In this document: in pieces, positions 51,171 through 59,324 of the stretch | How positions within the stretch are numbered: the first letter of the stretch is position 1 | Layout of the letters: each line of letters opens with the position of its first letter | Translations under genes and position numbers: made by a program | DNA from: Pseudomonadota bacterium | GTDB taxonomy: Bacteria > Myxococcota_A > Polyangia > Polyangiales > Polyangiaceae | Length of the DNA: 64,000 nucleotides | NCBI GenBank assembly: GCA_023398955.1 | Contig: JAEWRL010000109.1 | Location: 62,001 to 126,000 of the forward strand | Direction of reading: 5' to 3' | The notes under the pieces: model-generated | What the model was told of the DNA's origin: nothing | What the model saw: the letters and a program-made list of their open reading frames with translations, nothing else | Database searches by the model: none

Positions 51171-52154
51171 ATGAAAGCAATCGTCGTTACCGAACCAGGT
51201 GGCATCGACCGCCTCGCCATCAGAGAGCAGCCTGACCTCGTTCCCTCTGAAGGGCAGGTTCGTATTGCGGTCCGTGCGACGGCCCTCAACCGAGCCGATC
51301 TGCTGCAGCGCCGCGGGAAGTACCCGCCCCCACCCGGCGAGAGCGAGCTGCTGGGGCTGGAATGCGCGGGAGTCGTCGACGCGACCGGGCCCGGGGTAGG
51401 TTCCTTGAAGGTGGGAGATCGCGTGATGGCGCTCTTGCCCGGGGGAGGCTACGCCGAGCAGGTCGTCGTCCATGAGCGAATGGCGATCCCGGTGCCGGAG
51501 TCCCTCGACTTCACGCAAGCTGCCGCGATTCCGGAGGCGTTCCTGACGGCGCGGGAGGCGCTCTTTGGCCTGGGCGGGCTACAGCCGGACCAGAGCGTCC
51601 TCGTTCACGCTGGCGCGAGCGGGGTCGGTTCTGCGGCAATCCAGCTTGCCCATCTTCATGGTGCGACCGTCTTCACCACGGCAGGCAGCCCCGAGAAGCT
51701 GCGAGCCGCCCAGGCCCTGGGCGCCGCAGTCGCGATCAACTACCGTACCGAGGATTTCGCGGCAGTGGTCGACGAGCGCACGCGCAAGGCGGGGGTTCAT
51801 GTCGTCTTGGATTTCATCGGTGGCGCCTACTGGGAGCAGCATGCCCGCTGCATGGCGATCGGCGGCCGTTGCGTCGTCATTGGAGTTCTCGGGGGCGCAA
51901 AGGCGGAGGTCAACTTGGGGAAGCTCCTCATGAAACGCCATCAGATCTTGGGGCTCGTCATGCGATCGCGTCCCCTCGTCGAGAAGGTCGCGATGACTCA
52001 GCGCTTCATTCGGGAGAGCCTCCCGCACTTCGAGCGCGGTGCGCTCAGGCCAGTCATCGACTCGGTGTTCGCCTTCGAGGACGTCGCTCGCGCCCACGAG
52101 CGCATGGAGCAGAACGCCAACACCGGCAAGATCGTGCTCTCGTTGAACGCCTAG
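51171..52154 (+). CDS. NAD(P)H quinone oxidoreductase, zinc-independent MDR superfamily (PIG3/QOR type)
   Basis: A 327-residue medium-chain reductase: MKAIVVTEPGGIDRL, NRADLLQRRGKYPPPPGES, GLECAGVVDATGPGV, the nucleotide-binding motif VHAGASGVGSAAIQLAH, and the C-terminal MKRHQILGLVMRSRP. Zinc ligands are absent, as in quinone reductases of the TP53I3 group. It would reduce quinones with NADPH as an antioxidant step. Its stop overlaps that of the PilZ gene, encoded convergently, by 4 bp. Confidence 0.92.
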   Translation: MKAIVVTEPGGIDRLAIREQPDLVPSEGQVRIAVRATALNRADLLQRRGKYPPPPGESELLGLECAGVVDATGPGVGSLKVGDRVMALLPGGGYAEQVVVHERMAIPVPESLDFTQAAAIPEAFLTAREALFGLGGLQPDQSVLVHAGASGVGSAAIQLAHLHGATVFTTAGSPEKLRAAQALGAAVAINYRTEDFAAVVDERTRKAGVHVVLDFIGGAYWEQHARCMAIGGRCVVIGVLGGAKAEVNLGKLLMKRHQILGLVMRSRPLVEKVAMTQRFIRESLPHFERGALRPVIDSVFAFEDVARAHERMEQNANTGKIVLSLNA

Positions 52155-52591
52155 CCGACGCCGAGAGACGAGGATGCCAGCAGCTCCTCGAGCCGCACCT
52201 CGGCCGTGCGCCCCGCGCCGGCCCGCGGCGACAAGGGAACGGCCGGCACAAAGCTGAGATGGCAGGCGAGGGCCCGTCGTCCATCAGCGTCGAGGTCATC
52301 GAACTCGAGCCCCAGCGCGCGTCCTCGCTCGCCGCGTCGACGCCCGTGAACGACCCGCGCGACGACGGCCTCGGCATCGATCCAGACCCGCCGCTTGGGA
52401 AGCTCGAAGGAAACGATGAGCCGCTCGCCGGTGAGCACCTCCGCCGAGGCACGGACGAGCATGCCCGAGAGGGAGAGGTTCTCCACCCTGTCGGCCACGA
52501 GCCGAAAGTCCCGCTCGCGCACGACCTGGCAACGAAAACGCGTCGTGTGGCGTATCGGTCTGCGCCTGCCTGCTTTTAGGTCCGGACTCAT
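52151..52591 (-). CDS. PilZ-domain c-di-GMP-binding protein
   Basis: A 146-residue protein with a single PilZ domain. The c-di-GMP-binding residues are complete: RxxxR at Arg14-Arg18 (RHTTR) and N/DxSxxG at Asn38-Ser40-Gly43 (NLSLSG). Later strands LIVSFELPKRRVWIDAEAVV and RALGLEFDDL fit the beta barrel. Stand-alone PilZ proteins pass c-di-GMP signals to motility or exopolysaccharide systems. About 40 residues at the C-terminus have no known domain. The last 4 bp overlap the convergent reductase gene. Confidence 0.92.
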   Translation of the reverse strand: MSPDLKAGRRRPIRHTTRFRCQVVRERDFRLVADRVENLSLSGMLVRASAEVLTGERLIVSFELPKRRVWIDAEAVVARVVHGRRRGERGRALGLEFDDLDADGRRALACHLSFVPAVPLSPRAGAGRTAEVRLEELLASSSLGVG

Positions 52592-52690
52592 CTTGTCCTC
52601 CTGACGCTGCGGATCATACCGGGGCCTACAGGCGCGGCCAAAATTGCGAACGCCCCTCAGTTAGCCAGCCAGCAGGTCGCTGGGTGTGGC

Positions 52691-53380
52691 TCACCCCTCC
52701 GTCCCGGCCTCTACCCCCTCCAGGACCGTGCGGTCCAGCACGCGGATCTGCTGGTCGGACGTCGTTTCAATGGCCCCGCTCTCCACCAGCCTTCGCAACG
52801 TGCGCGAAAGGGTTTCGCTCGTCAGGTTGAGGTGAGCTGCCAAGTCCTTCTTCAGCATCGGCAGGTGAAACGCTGACGAATCGTCCGGCGAGCTACGAAG
52901 GAGGTGCCGCGCGACGCGCCCCGCAGCGTCCCGCAAGACGATATCTTCGAGCAATCCCACGAGCCGTCTCACCCAGAGAGCCATGCCGGACAGCAACTGG
53001 AGTGCAAGCTCGTGATGATTGGCGAGCAGCTGTCGCAAGCGCTCGGCGGGAACGACGACGTATAGCGTATCCTCGACGGCCTGCGCGTTAGCAGGCGCTG
53101 GAAAGTCACCCAGCGCCGCCACCTCACCGAAGGTCTGTCCCGGCTCTGCGAAGTGCAGCACGAGCTCTTTGCCGGCAGGCGAGATCTGGAAGACCCGTAC
53201 TAGTCCCTCCGACACGCAGTAGAGCCCGGGACAATCCTCGCCTTGGCGGAACACGACCTGACCCCGCACCGCACGCGCGACGCGGGCCTCCCGCGCAAGC
53301 GCCTCCAACCACTCCGGAGAAAGCCCGCGCAGCAGGGAGCAGCCCTTGAGTACCGAATAAGCTTTGGACATCTCAGTCAT
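52691..53380 (-). CDS. Crp/Fnr-family transcription regulator
   Basis: A 229-residue regulator with a cyclic-nucleotide-type beta barrel (VVFRQGEDCPGLYCVSEGLV, GQTFGEVAALGD) and a C-terminal winged helix (KKDLAAHLNLTSETLSRTLR). Two Cys in the barrel are not placed like an FNR iron-sulphur cluster, and the cAMP-contact residues of Crp are not all visible, so the ligand is unknown. The recognition helix (SETLSRTLRRL) is Fnr/Dnr-like. The ATG at 53380 is chosen; 53371 is possible. No obvious target or operator nearby. Confidence 0.88.
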   Translation of the reverse strand: MTEMSKAYSVLKGCSLLRGLSPEWLEALAREARVARAVRGQVVFRQGEDCPGLYCVSEGLVRVFQISPAGKELVLHFAEPGQTFGEVAALGDFPAPANAQAVEDTLYVVVPAERLRQLLANHHELALQLLSGMALWVRRLVGLLEDIVLRDAAGRVARHLLRSSPDDSSAFHLPMLKKDLAAHLNLTSETLSRTLRRLVESGAIETTSDQQIRVLDRTVLEGVEAGTEG

Positions 53381-53559
53381 GACGCACCCGTTCAGACCGG
53401 AGCGTGCCTTGCCCCGCAGCGTCTGCCAAGCACACCCCGGGCTCGCGGCCCGCCCCAAGGATCGAGCCCACCCCCGGTTCGCTCAGCCCACCGGTGGCGT
53501 CGCTCTCCCTGGCCCAGTAGCCGCTAGACTCCTCGCGAGGCGCATGAAATGCTGCGCTC

Positions 53560-54069
53560 GTGGCCGATGAGTGGCTCCCGCGCGTGGACGACGAAGGGCG
53601 AGTCCTTGGCAGAGTTCTCCGCTCGATGGCGCATGGAAGCCCTGCACTGGTCCACCCGGTGGTCCATTGCCTCGTGCAGGATCCCTTTGGCCGTTTCGTC
53701 CTCCAGCTCCGCGGCGCGCGCAAGGACGTCGATCCTCTGCTGTGGGATACCTCGGTGGGCGGCCACGTGGCATGGGGCGAGAGCATCGAAGCCGCCTTGA
53801 CACGGGAGCTGCGCGAGGAGCTCGGTGTCGAGATCCAGTCTGGCAAGCCGCGCTTCTTGCACCGCTGGCTCCACCGTTCCAACACCGAGACCGAGCTCGT
53901 CCACAGCTACCATCTGGTCCATGCGGGACCCTTCGAGCCCGAGCCTGGGGACATCGAGAGGCTGGGCTACTTCACGCTCCATGAGCTCCTCACCCGCTTG
54001 GCAAGCGCCGACTTCACCGACAGCTTGCGGGAAGAGATCGCTCGTTTCCTCGAGCTTGGGGACCGCTAA
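53560..54069 (+). CDS. Nudix hydrolase
   Basis: A 169-residue protein with a perfect Nudix box (GHVAWGESIEAALTRELREE followed by LGV), which fits G-x5-E-x7-REU-x-EE-x-G-U. The N-terminal layout (LGRVLRSMAHGSPALVHPVV) is that of the IPP-isomerase/YfcD-like Nudix group, so the substrate could be a nucleotide diphosphate derivative rather than isopentenyl diphosphate. The start is a GTG at 53560 with a weak ribosome-binding site, which makes the N-terminus uncertain by a few residues. argS follows in the same direction after 118 bp. Confidence 0.88.
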   Translation: MADEWLPRVDDEGRVLGRVLRSMAHGSPALVHPVVHCLVQDPFGRFVLQLRGARKDVDPLLWDTSVGGHVAWGESIEAALTRELREELGVEIQSGKPRFLHRWLHRSNTETELVHSYHLVHAGPFEPEPGDIERLGYFTLHELLTRLASADFTDSLREEIARFLELGDR

Positions 54070-54187
54070 CCCACCGCCCTGAACCACTGGCCGCCCCCGG
54101 TACGACGTCGACACAGCACTCAGGCATCGTGGAAGCGAGTTCACGTTCCGCCTTGACCTCGCGCGCCGGCAAAGCCATGCCTCGGCC

Positions 54188-55939
54188 GTGTCCAGCGTCA
54201 AATCGATCGTCGAAGATTGGATCAGGGAGGCAGCAGCCGCGGTCGTCAGCCCAGAAGCGGAGCTCGATCCAATGGTCCGTGCCGCCAAGGATCCTCGCTT
54301 CGGTGACTATCAGTCGAACCTTGCCATGCCGTTGGCCAAGGTCACGGGCCGCAAACCGCGAGAGATCGCCGAGCTGGTCGCCAGCGCCCTGCAGCCCAGG
54401 GTGGCCGAAGGTCACCTCGATGACGTCAACGTGGCCGGGCCGGGCTTCATCAACCTCCGGCTCACGACGAGGTTCCTCGACGAGCAGCTCGCCGCGATGC
54501 TGGCGGACCCGCGCTTGGGCGTTCCCACGGCGACGTCGCCCAGTACGGTTGTCGTCGACTACTCGAGCCCGAACCTCGCCAAGGAGATGCACATCGGGCA
54601 TCTCCGCTCCTCGATCATCGGCGACGCGATATGCCGAATCCTGTCCTTCCACGGCGATAGGACCATTCGCCAGAACCACCTCGGCGACTGGGGCACTCAG
54701 TTCGGCATGTTGCTCGAGCACCTGCTCGACACGGGCTGGGAATCCTCGAAAGACCACAGCATCTCCGACCTGAACCTCCTCTATCAGGAGGCAAAGAAGC
54801 GCTTCGATGATGACGAGGAGTTCCGCGGACGCTCGCGGTGCCGCGTCGTCTCCCTGCAGGCGGGAGACCCAGAAGCATTATCGCTCTGGCGGCAGCTCAT
54901 TGGCGAGTCCGTGCGTCACATGAATGCCGTATACAGAAAGCTCGGGCTGCTCCTCGAGGACGGCGACATACGGCCCGAGAGCTTCTACAACCCAGAGCTG
55001 CCCAAAGTGGTCCAGGATCTCCGCGACGCCGGCTTACTCGTGGAGGATGAGGGGGCCAAGGTGGTCTTCCCTGAGGGCTTCAAGAATAAGGAGGGCGAAC
55101 CGCTCCCCCTCATCGTTCAGAAGAAGGATGGCGGCTTTGGATATGCCACGACGGACCTCGCGGCCGCGCGGCATCGCGTCACCCAGCTCGGAGCCAAGCG
55201 CATCGTCTACGTGGTGGATTCGAGGCAGGCAGATCACTTCTCCATGGTATTCGGAACCCTCCGGAAGGCGGGCTGGGCCCCTGATGACGTGGCCCTGGAC
55301 TATGTCCCCTTCGGGACCATCCTGGGCCCGGATCGCAAGCCCTTCAAGACGCGCGAGGGCGGCACCGTGAGGCTGGTGGACGTCCTCGATGAGGCGGTAG
55401 CGCGGGCCCGCAAGGTTCTCGAGGAGAAGGGCTCGGAGCTCGCGCCGACCGAACGCGAGCAGGTAGCCCACGCTGTCGGCACGGGCGCCGTAAAGTATGC
55501 CGACTTGTCGAGCGAACGAATCAAGGACTACATCTTTGACTACGATCGGATGCTTGCTCTGGAGGGAAACACGGCACCCTACCTCCAGAACGCCTATGTC
55601 CGGATCCGGTCCATTTTTCGGAAGGGGGAGGTACTCCCCGAGTCCCTCACGCCCGGCGCGATCCGCATCGAGAACTCGGCCGAGCGCACCCTCGCCTTGT
55701 TGCTCCTCCAGCTACCCGCGGCCCTCGAAGGCGTTGTCACCAGCCTCGAACCACACCGCCTCTGCAACTACCTCTACGAGCTGGCGGCCAGCTACCACGC
55801 TTTCTACGAGAAATGCCCAGTCCTTGGCGCTGCCAACGCGGCCCAGCGCCTCAGTCGACTAGCGCTCAGCCATCTGGTCGCCTCGACCCTCGCTCTTGGA
55901 CTCGATCTGCTCGGCATCGACGTCGTCGAACGAATGTAG
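54188..55939 (+). CDS. argS: Arginyl-tRNA synthetase
   Basis: A 583-residue class I synthetase charging tRNA-Arg. It has SSPNLAKEMHIGHLRSS (HIGH motif, about residue 135), the KMSK-loop region FKTREGGTVRLVDVLDEA, and the C-terminal anticodon-binding domain ending SHLVASTLALGLDLLGIDVV. The N-terminal ArgRS-specific domain is present. Start is GTG at 54188 (VSSVKSIVEDW), the only start that fits the family's N-terminus. It is a single-copy housekeeping gene in most bacteria. Confidence 0.95.
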   Translation: MSSVKSIVEDWIREAAAAVVSPEAELDPMVRAAKDPRFGDYQSNLAMPLAKVTGRKPREIAELVASALQPRVAEGHLDDVNVAGPGFINLRLTTRFLDEQLAAMLADPRLGVPTATSPSTVVVDYSSPNLAKEMHIGHLRSSIIGDAICRILSFHGDRTIRQNHLGDWGTQFGMLLEHLLDTGWESSKDHSISDLNLLYQEAKKRFDDDEEFRGRSRCRVVSLQAGDPEALSLWRQLIGESVRHMNAVYRKLGLLLEDGDIRPESFYNPELPKVVQDLRDAGLLVEDEGAKVVFPEGFKNKEGEPLPLIVQKKDGGFGYATTDLAAARHRVTQLGAKRIVYVVDSRQADHFSMVFGTLRKAGWAPDDVALDYVPFGTILGPDRKPFKTREGGTVRLVDVLDEAVARARKVLEEKGSELAPTEREQVAHAVGTGAVKYADLSSERIKDYIFDYDRMLALEGNTAPYLQNAYVRIRSIFRKGEVLPESLTPGAIRIENSAERTLALLLLQLPAALEGVVTSLEPHRLCNYLYELAASYHAFYEKCPVLGAANAAQRLSRLALSHLVASTLALGLDLLGIDVVERM

Positions 55940-56021
55940 TCTCCGCGCGAAGGGGTGGTTCCGCGCAGCGCGGCAGCCCGTCGCGCTGCCCAGCCAGACT
56001 GCACGCAGCTACAGCCGCTGC

Positions 56022-57863
56022 TCATTCACCCCAGGATGAGGCGACCCGCGACTTCTCGTCCACGAAGGCCGCGATCCAGCTGAGCGGCGCGTTCCAGTTG
56101 ATGGCCACCTCATTGACGGACCACGCGTCCACATGATCCACGTAGCAGGCCATGGGTGCGCAGCCGGAACGCCGCCTCTTGGCGAGGGGATCCTGGAGGC
56201 TGGAGTTGGGGCCGCCCGCGAGCGCGCCCGGCGGGGGGCGGGGGATCCGTGGGCTTCGCATGTGCGCCCAGTGGCGATGGTGGGGGTTCTCGAAGGCGTA
56301 CTCGCCATAGCCAGTGACGTAGGAGATCCCATTCGGATTCTTGCCGAGGAGGTAGTCGAGCGCTTCCACGATGCCCTGGAGGTACCGCGGCTCGTTCGTG
56401 AAGTCGTGAGCAAGCCCGAGCACCATGGCATTGTTTGCTATGAAGGAGTTGGAGCCCCACGGAAACTTGCCCTCCGTGCTGGGGCGGAAGGGCACACGGT
56501 AGCCCTGGTTCTCGACCTCTGCCGCGTAGACGTCCGCGGCGTCCACGATGGCTCGGCGTGCTGCTGCGCCGTCGGCCTCGGAGAGGACCCCCGGTACGAT
56601 CGCCAAGCTGACGGTCCCCAGGGAAGCGGTGCTCTGCCAGGTCCATGCCGTGAACTCTCGGTCCCGCTCATGGCCGACCTCGGGGGCCACCCTAAGGAAG
56701 TGCTCGGAGGCTCGCAAGTACTCCAGCAGCGCGGGGAGGCGCAGGGTAGCGTAGAGCTCGGCAGCCGCCCAATAGAATTCGTCGGAGACCTCCTTGTCGT
56801 CGTAGGGGCCACCACCCTCGCGATCGAGCGGCGAGGCGAAGAGCGTCGGGAACCTCTCGGCGGCATTCCAGCCTCGCTTGGCCGCGAGCAGACAGCGTTC
56901 CGCAAAGGCGGGATCGATCCTCTCGAAAATGCGGGCACATTGGGCCCCCACCGCGACGAGGTTCAAGGTCGCGGCAGTACTGGGTGTGTGCAGGAAGCGG
57001 CTGGCGGTCTCCGTGGGCGGAGTAGTCCCGAGCGTCGTCCAGTACGTATCGTGAACCTTGTGATGAGCCATCCCGGACTTTTCGTGCCCCTCGGGCACCT
57101 GCATCCTCAGGATGAACTCGATCTCCCAACGGGCTTCGTCCAAGAGGTCACTCGTGCCATTGCCGCTCTCGGGAATGACGAGCTTGCCATCACCGAAATC
57201 ATCGATTGACGACCCGAGATGGAGGGTACGTTCGTAGAGGTTCAGCAAAGTCCAGACGCTGAGCCCCCCATTCACGACGTACTTGCCGTGATCGCCTGCG
57301 TCATACCAGCCGCCGCTGACGTCCAAGCGATACCCGCAGGACTTTCCGATGCATGCCACCTTGGCGTCGCTGAGGTGCCCCGGCGGCCTCGTCCACTTGA
57401 AGTCCACGGCGAACGGCAGGATGATGGGAATGCCGCTCCGGTTGTAGTAGAAGTACCGGAGGGCGTCGTACTTCAGCTTTCTGTATATCGCGGGTCCGAC
57501 GTCGAAGGGGAAGCTCACCTCCTCGCCAACCTGCAGCCGGTAGCCGTTGCCATGATGCGCCAGGGCAGAAAGATCCGCCCAGTGCAGGCGCTCTCCTGAC
57601 GTCGGGTCCTCCCCACGTGGAGTCGTCTCTCCGGTGAGTACGCTCCTTCCTACGGCGTCCGTCACCAAAAACGGCACCGGAGCGCTTGATTCCGTCGTCA
57701 CGACAGCCACCTTGCGCGCGCCAGGGACATATCCAACCTGGTTGAGGTGCACCGCGGGAAACGAGGGAGCACACCCAGCGAAGAGCAGCGCCAGGGTGAT
57801 GGCAAGACACGAGCAGGGGAGACGAGCGGAGGTTGGGCGGTACGGCTTGGCAGACTGGATCAT
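56022..57863 (-). CDS. GH9 cellulase-type glycoside hydrolase, lipoprotein
   Basis: A 613-residue enzyme. The signal ends in a lipobox (ALLFAGC), then comes an N-terminal Ig-like domain of the CelD_N type (VHLNQVGYVPGARKVAVV) and the alpha6/alpha6 catalytic domain. Motifs are VSGGWYDAGDHGKYVVNGG (catalytic base Asp), NPHHRHWAH, and VNEVAINWNAPL with the acid Glu. GH9 enzymes cut beta-1,4-glucan or related chains. The ATG at 57863 is chosen because the frame upstream runs through a tandem DNA repeat that translates to a repeated AFYE, so it is probably promoter. With the GH3 enzyme it supports a cellulose-using lifestyle. Confidence 0.92.
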   Translation of the reverse strand: MIQSAKPYRPTSARLPCSCLAITLALLFAGCAPSFPAVHLNQVGYVPGARKVAVVTTESSAPVPFLVTDAVGRSVLTGETTPRGEDPTSGERLHWADLSALAHHGNGYRLQVGEEVSFPFDVGPAIYRKLKYDALRYFYYNRSGIPIILPFAVDFKWTRPPGHLSDAKVACIGKSCGYRLDVSGGWYDAGDHGKYVVNGGLSVWTLLNLYERTLHLGSSIDDFGDGKLVIPESGNGTSDLLDEARWEIEFILRMQVPEGHEKSGMAHHKVHDTYWTTLGTTPPTETASRFLHTPSTAATLNLVAVGAQCARIFERIDPAFAERCLLAAKRGWNAAERFPTLFASPLDREGGGPYDDKEVSDEFYWAAAELYATLRLPALLEYLRASEHFLRVAPEVGHERDREFTAWTWQSTASLGTVSLAIVPGVLSEADGAAARRAIVDAADVYAAEVENQGYRVPFRPSTEGKFPWGSNSFIANNAMVLGLAHDFTNEPRYLQGIVEALDYLLGKNPNGISYVTGYGEYAFENPHHRHWAHMRSPRIPRPPPGALAGGPNSSLQDPLAKRRRSGCAPMACYVDHVDAWSVNEVAINWNAPLSWIAAFVDEKSRVASSWGE

Positions 57864-57913
57864 GATGGGTGTAGCACCGGGCAACACGAGCGCGGGGTTC
57901 GCTCGACAGCATT

Positions 57914-57951
57914 GTTCGTAGAAGGCCCTCGATGGTTCGTAGAAGGCCCTC
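57914..57951 (-). repeat. Two 17-bp direct repeats, 21-bp period, upstream of the GH9 gene
   Basis: GTTCGTAGAAGGCCCTC occurs twice (57914-57930 and 57935-57951), identical in all 17 bases and separated by 4 bp, so the repeats lie on the same face of the helix two turns apart. They sit 51-88 bp before the GH9 start. A related inverted segment GAGGGCCTCCACCG lies close by at about 57971. It is a good candidate for a regulator binding site, for example a carbohydrate-responsive activator. Confidence 0.7.
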
Positions 57952-58095
57952 AGCATGGCCGCTTTTCTCTAGAGGGCCTCCACCGGCGTGGCTATAGCAT
58001 TTGCGCCGCACCTCTCGGTCCTGACACCCGGCGCAGCCTCGACACCTCTGGTCCGGATCTCTCCGGGGCCCATACTCAGTTTCCTGGAGCGCTTC

Positions 58096-58545
58096 TCAGA
58101 AGACCTTCTTCGTGTCCACGAGAATCGTCACGGGCCCGTCGTTGACGAGATCGACCGCCATGTGTGCTCGAAAGATCCCTGTTGAGGTCGGGAACCCAAG
58201 CCCACGGCAGGCGCTGCAGAAATCGTCGAAGAGAGCCCGCGCCCGGTCCGGTTCCATCGCCTGAGTGAAGCTGGGTCGGTTACCCCTCCGCACGTCGCCG
58301 AGGAGGGTGAACTGCGATACCGCCAAGACGGAGCCGCCCACGGCCCTCAGGTCGAGGTTCATGCGGCCCTGCGCATCCTCGAAGACCCGAAGTGCCGCGA
58401 CCTTCTGCGCCAGGGCCTGAGCGTCCTGCGATTCATCGCTGCCTTCGACCCCCACCAGGACGCAGAGCCCGTTCCCAATACTGCCCACGACCTCGCCCTC
58501 GACAGACACGGAGGCTCGCGTCACGCGCTGCACGACTGCTCGCAT
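58096..58545 (-). CDS. dtd: D-aminoacyl-tRNA deacylase
   Basis: A 149-residue DTD protein that hydrolyses D-aminoacyl-tRNA (and Gly-tRNA-Ala) to keep translation stereospecific. Family motifs: MRAVVQRVTRASVSV, SQFTLLGD, and VNDGPVTILVDT, the Gly-cisPro motif. The ATG at 58545 is the standard start. It lies upstream of the GH9 gene on the same strand but separated by a 232-bp spacer with the repeats, so the two are probably independent. Confidence 0.95.
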   Translation of the reverse strand: MRAVVQRVTRASVSVEGEVVGSIGNGLCVLVGVEGSDESQDAQALAQKVAALRVFEDAQGRMNLDLRAVGGSVLAVSQFTLLGDVRRGNRPSFTQAMEPDRARALFDDFCSACRGLGFPTSTGIFRAHMAVDLVNDGPVTILVDTKKVF

Positions 58546-58659
58546 GACCCGGGTATAGCCGGTCCTTGCGTAGCAGTGCGCAGGTTCTCGCGCGACGCGG
58601 GGAGCGCGGTAGGCTGGCCAACGCTGTCGCTGCCGGCCTGACCACCCCATGTGCATCCC

Positions 58660-59160
58660 ATGACCCCATCGCCCCCCCGCTCAGTACCTGGCGCCCGACG
58701 CGGTCCCATCCCCCAATGGGCCGAGCGGCTGACGTGGCTGTTCGATGAGGCGGTGCGGATCCCCGGGACGAACATTCGTGTCGGGCTCGATGCGGTTCTC
58801 GGCTTCGTAGCGCCCGCCGCAGGCGACGTTCTCACTGCGCTCGCTGCCCTCTCGCTCGTCGGCCTCGCCATCCGGCGCGGGCTGCCTCGTGGGGTCGTTC
58901 TGCGTATGCTCGGGAACGTAGCGGTCGACATGCTCGTGGGACAAATCCCCCTCCTCGGCGACCTCGCCGACATCCGCATGCGCGCCAACCGTCGAAACCT
59001 GGAGCTGCTGAAGTCTGCAGAGGGGCACACGCAGCCCCGACCTCGGAGAGCCGAGGCCATCCTGCTGGCAGGGGCAGCCCTCCTGCTCTTGGGACTCGCG
59101 GCCCTACTCACCTGGGCGGTGTGGCTTCTCATTGCCTGGCTCGGCGCGCAGCTCGGGTAA
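58660..59160 (+). CDS. DUF4112 membrane protein
   Basis: A 166-residue protein with the DUF4112 pattern: WLFDEAVRIPGTNIRVGLDAV, DVLTALAALSLVGLAIRRG, LRMLGNVAVDMLVGQIPLLG and DIRMRANRRNLELL. Two to three hydrophobic segments and a C-terminal double helix (ILLAGAALLLLGLAALLTW) place it in the membrane. Function unknown. A GTG at 58651 gives three more residues. It is divergent from dtd. Confidence 0.85.
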   Translation: MTPSPPRSVPGARRGPIPQWAERLTWLFDEAVRIPGTNIRVGLDAVLGFVAPAAGDVLTALAALSLVGLAIRRGLPRGVVLRMLGNVAVDMLVGQIPLLGDLADIRMRANRRNLELLKSAEGHTQPRPRRAEAILLAGAALLLLGLAALLTWAVWLLIAWLGAQLG

Positions 59161-59324
59161 GACGTGACGAGCTGTCGATCGCGGCACACCTGCACACCCC
59201 AGGACCTCGAACCCGGTTTCTAGCCCAGCGGACATGCACCAAGAGCCACGAGGATTCCCTTCCAGGCCACCGACCTGGTACCCTGATGGCCACTCGTCCC
59301 CCCCTCGTTCCCTGGTACTCGGAA

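Noticed and set aside
57864..57956. Longer GH9 start at 57956
   Set aside because: The added codons run through the 21-bp tandem repeat (translated as repeated AFYE) and would spoil the lipoprotein signal peptide.
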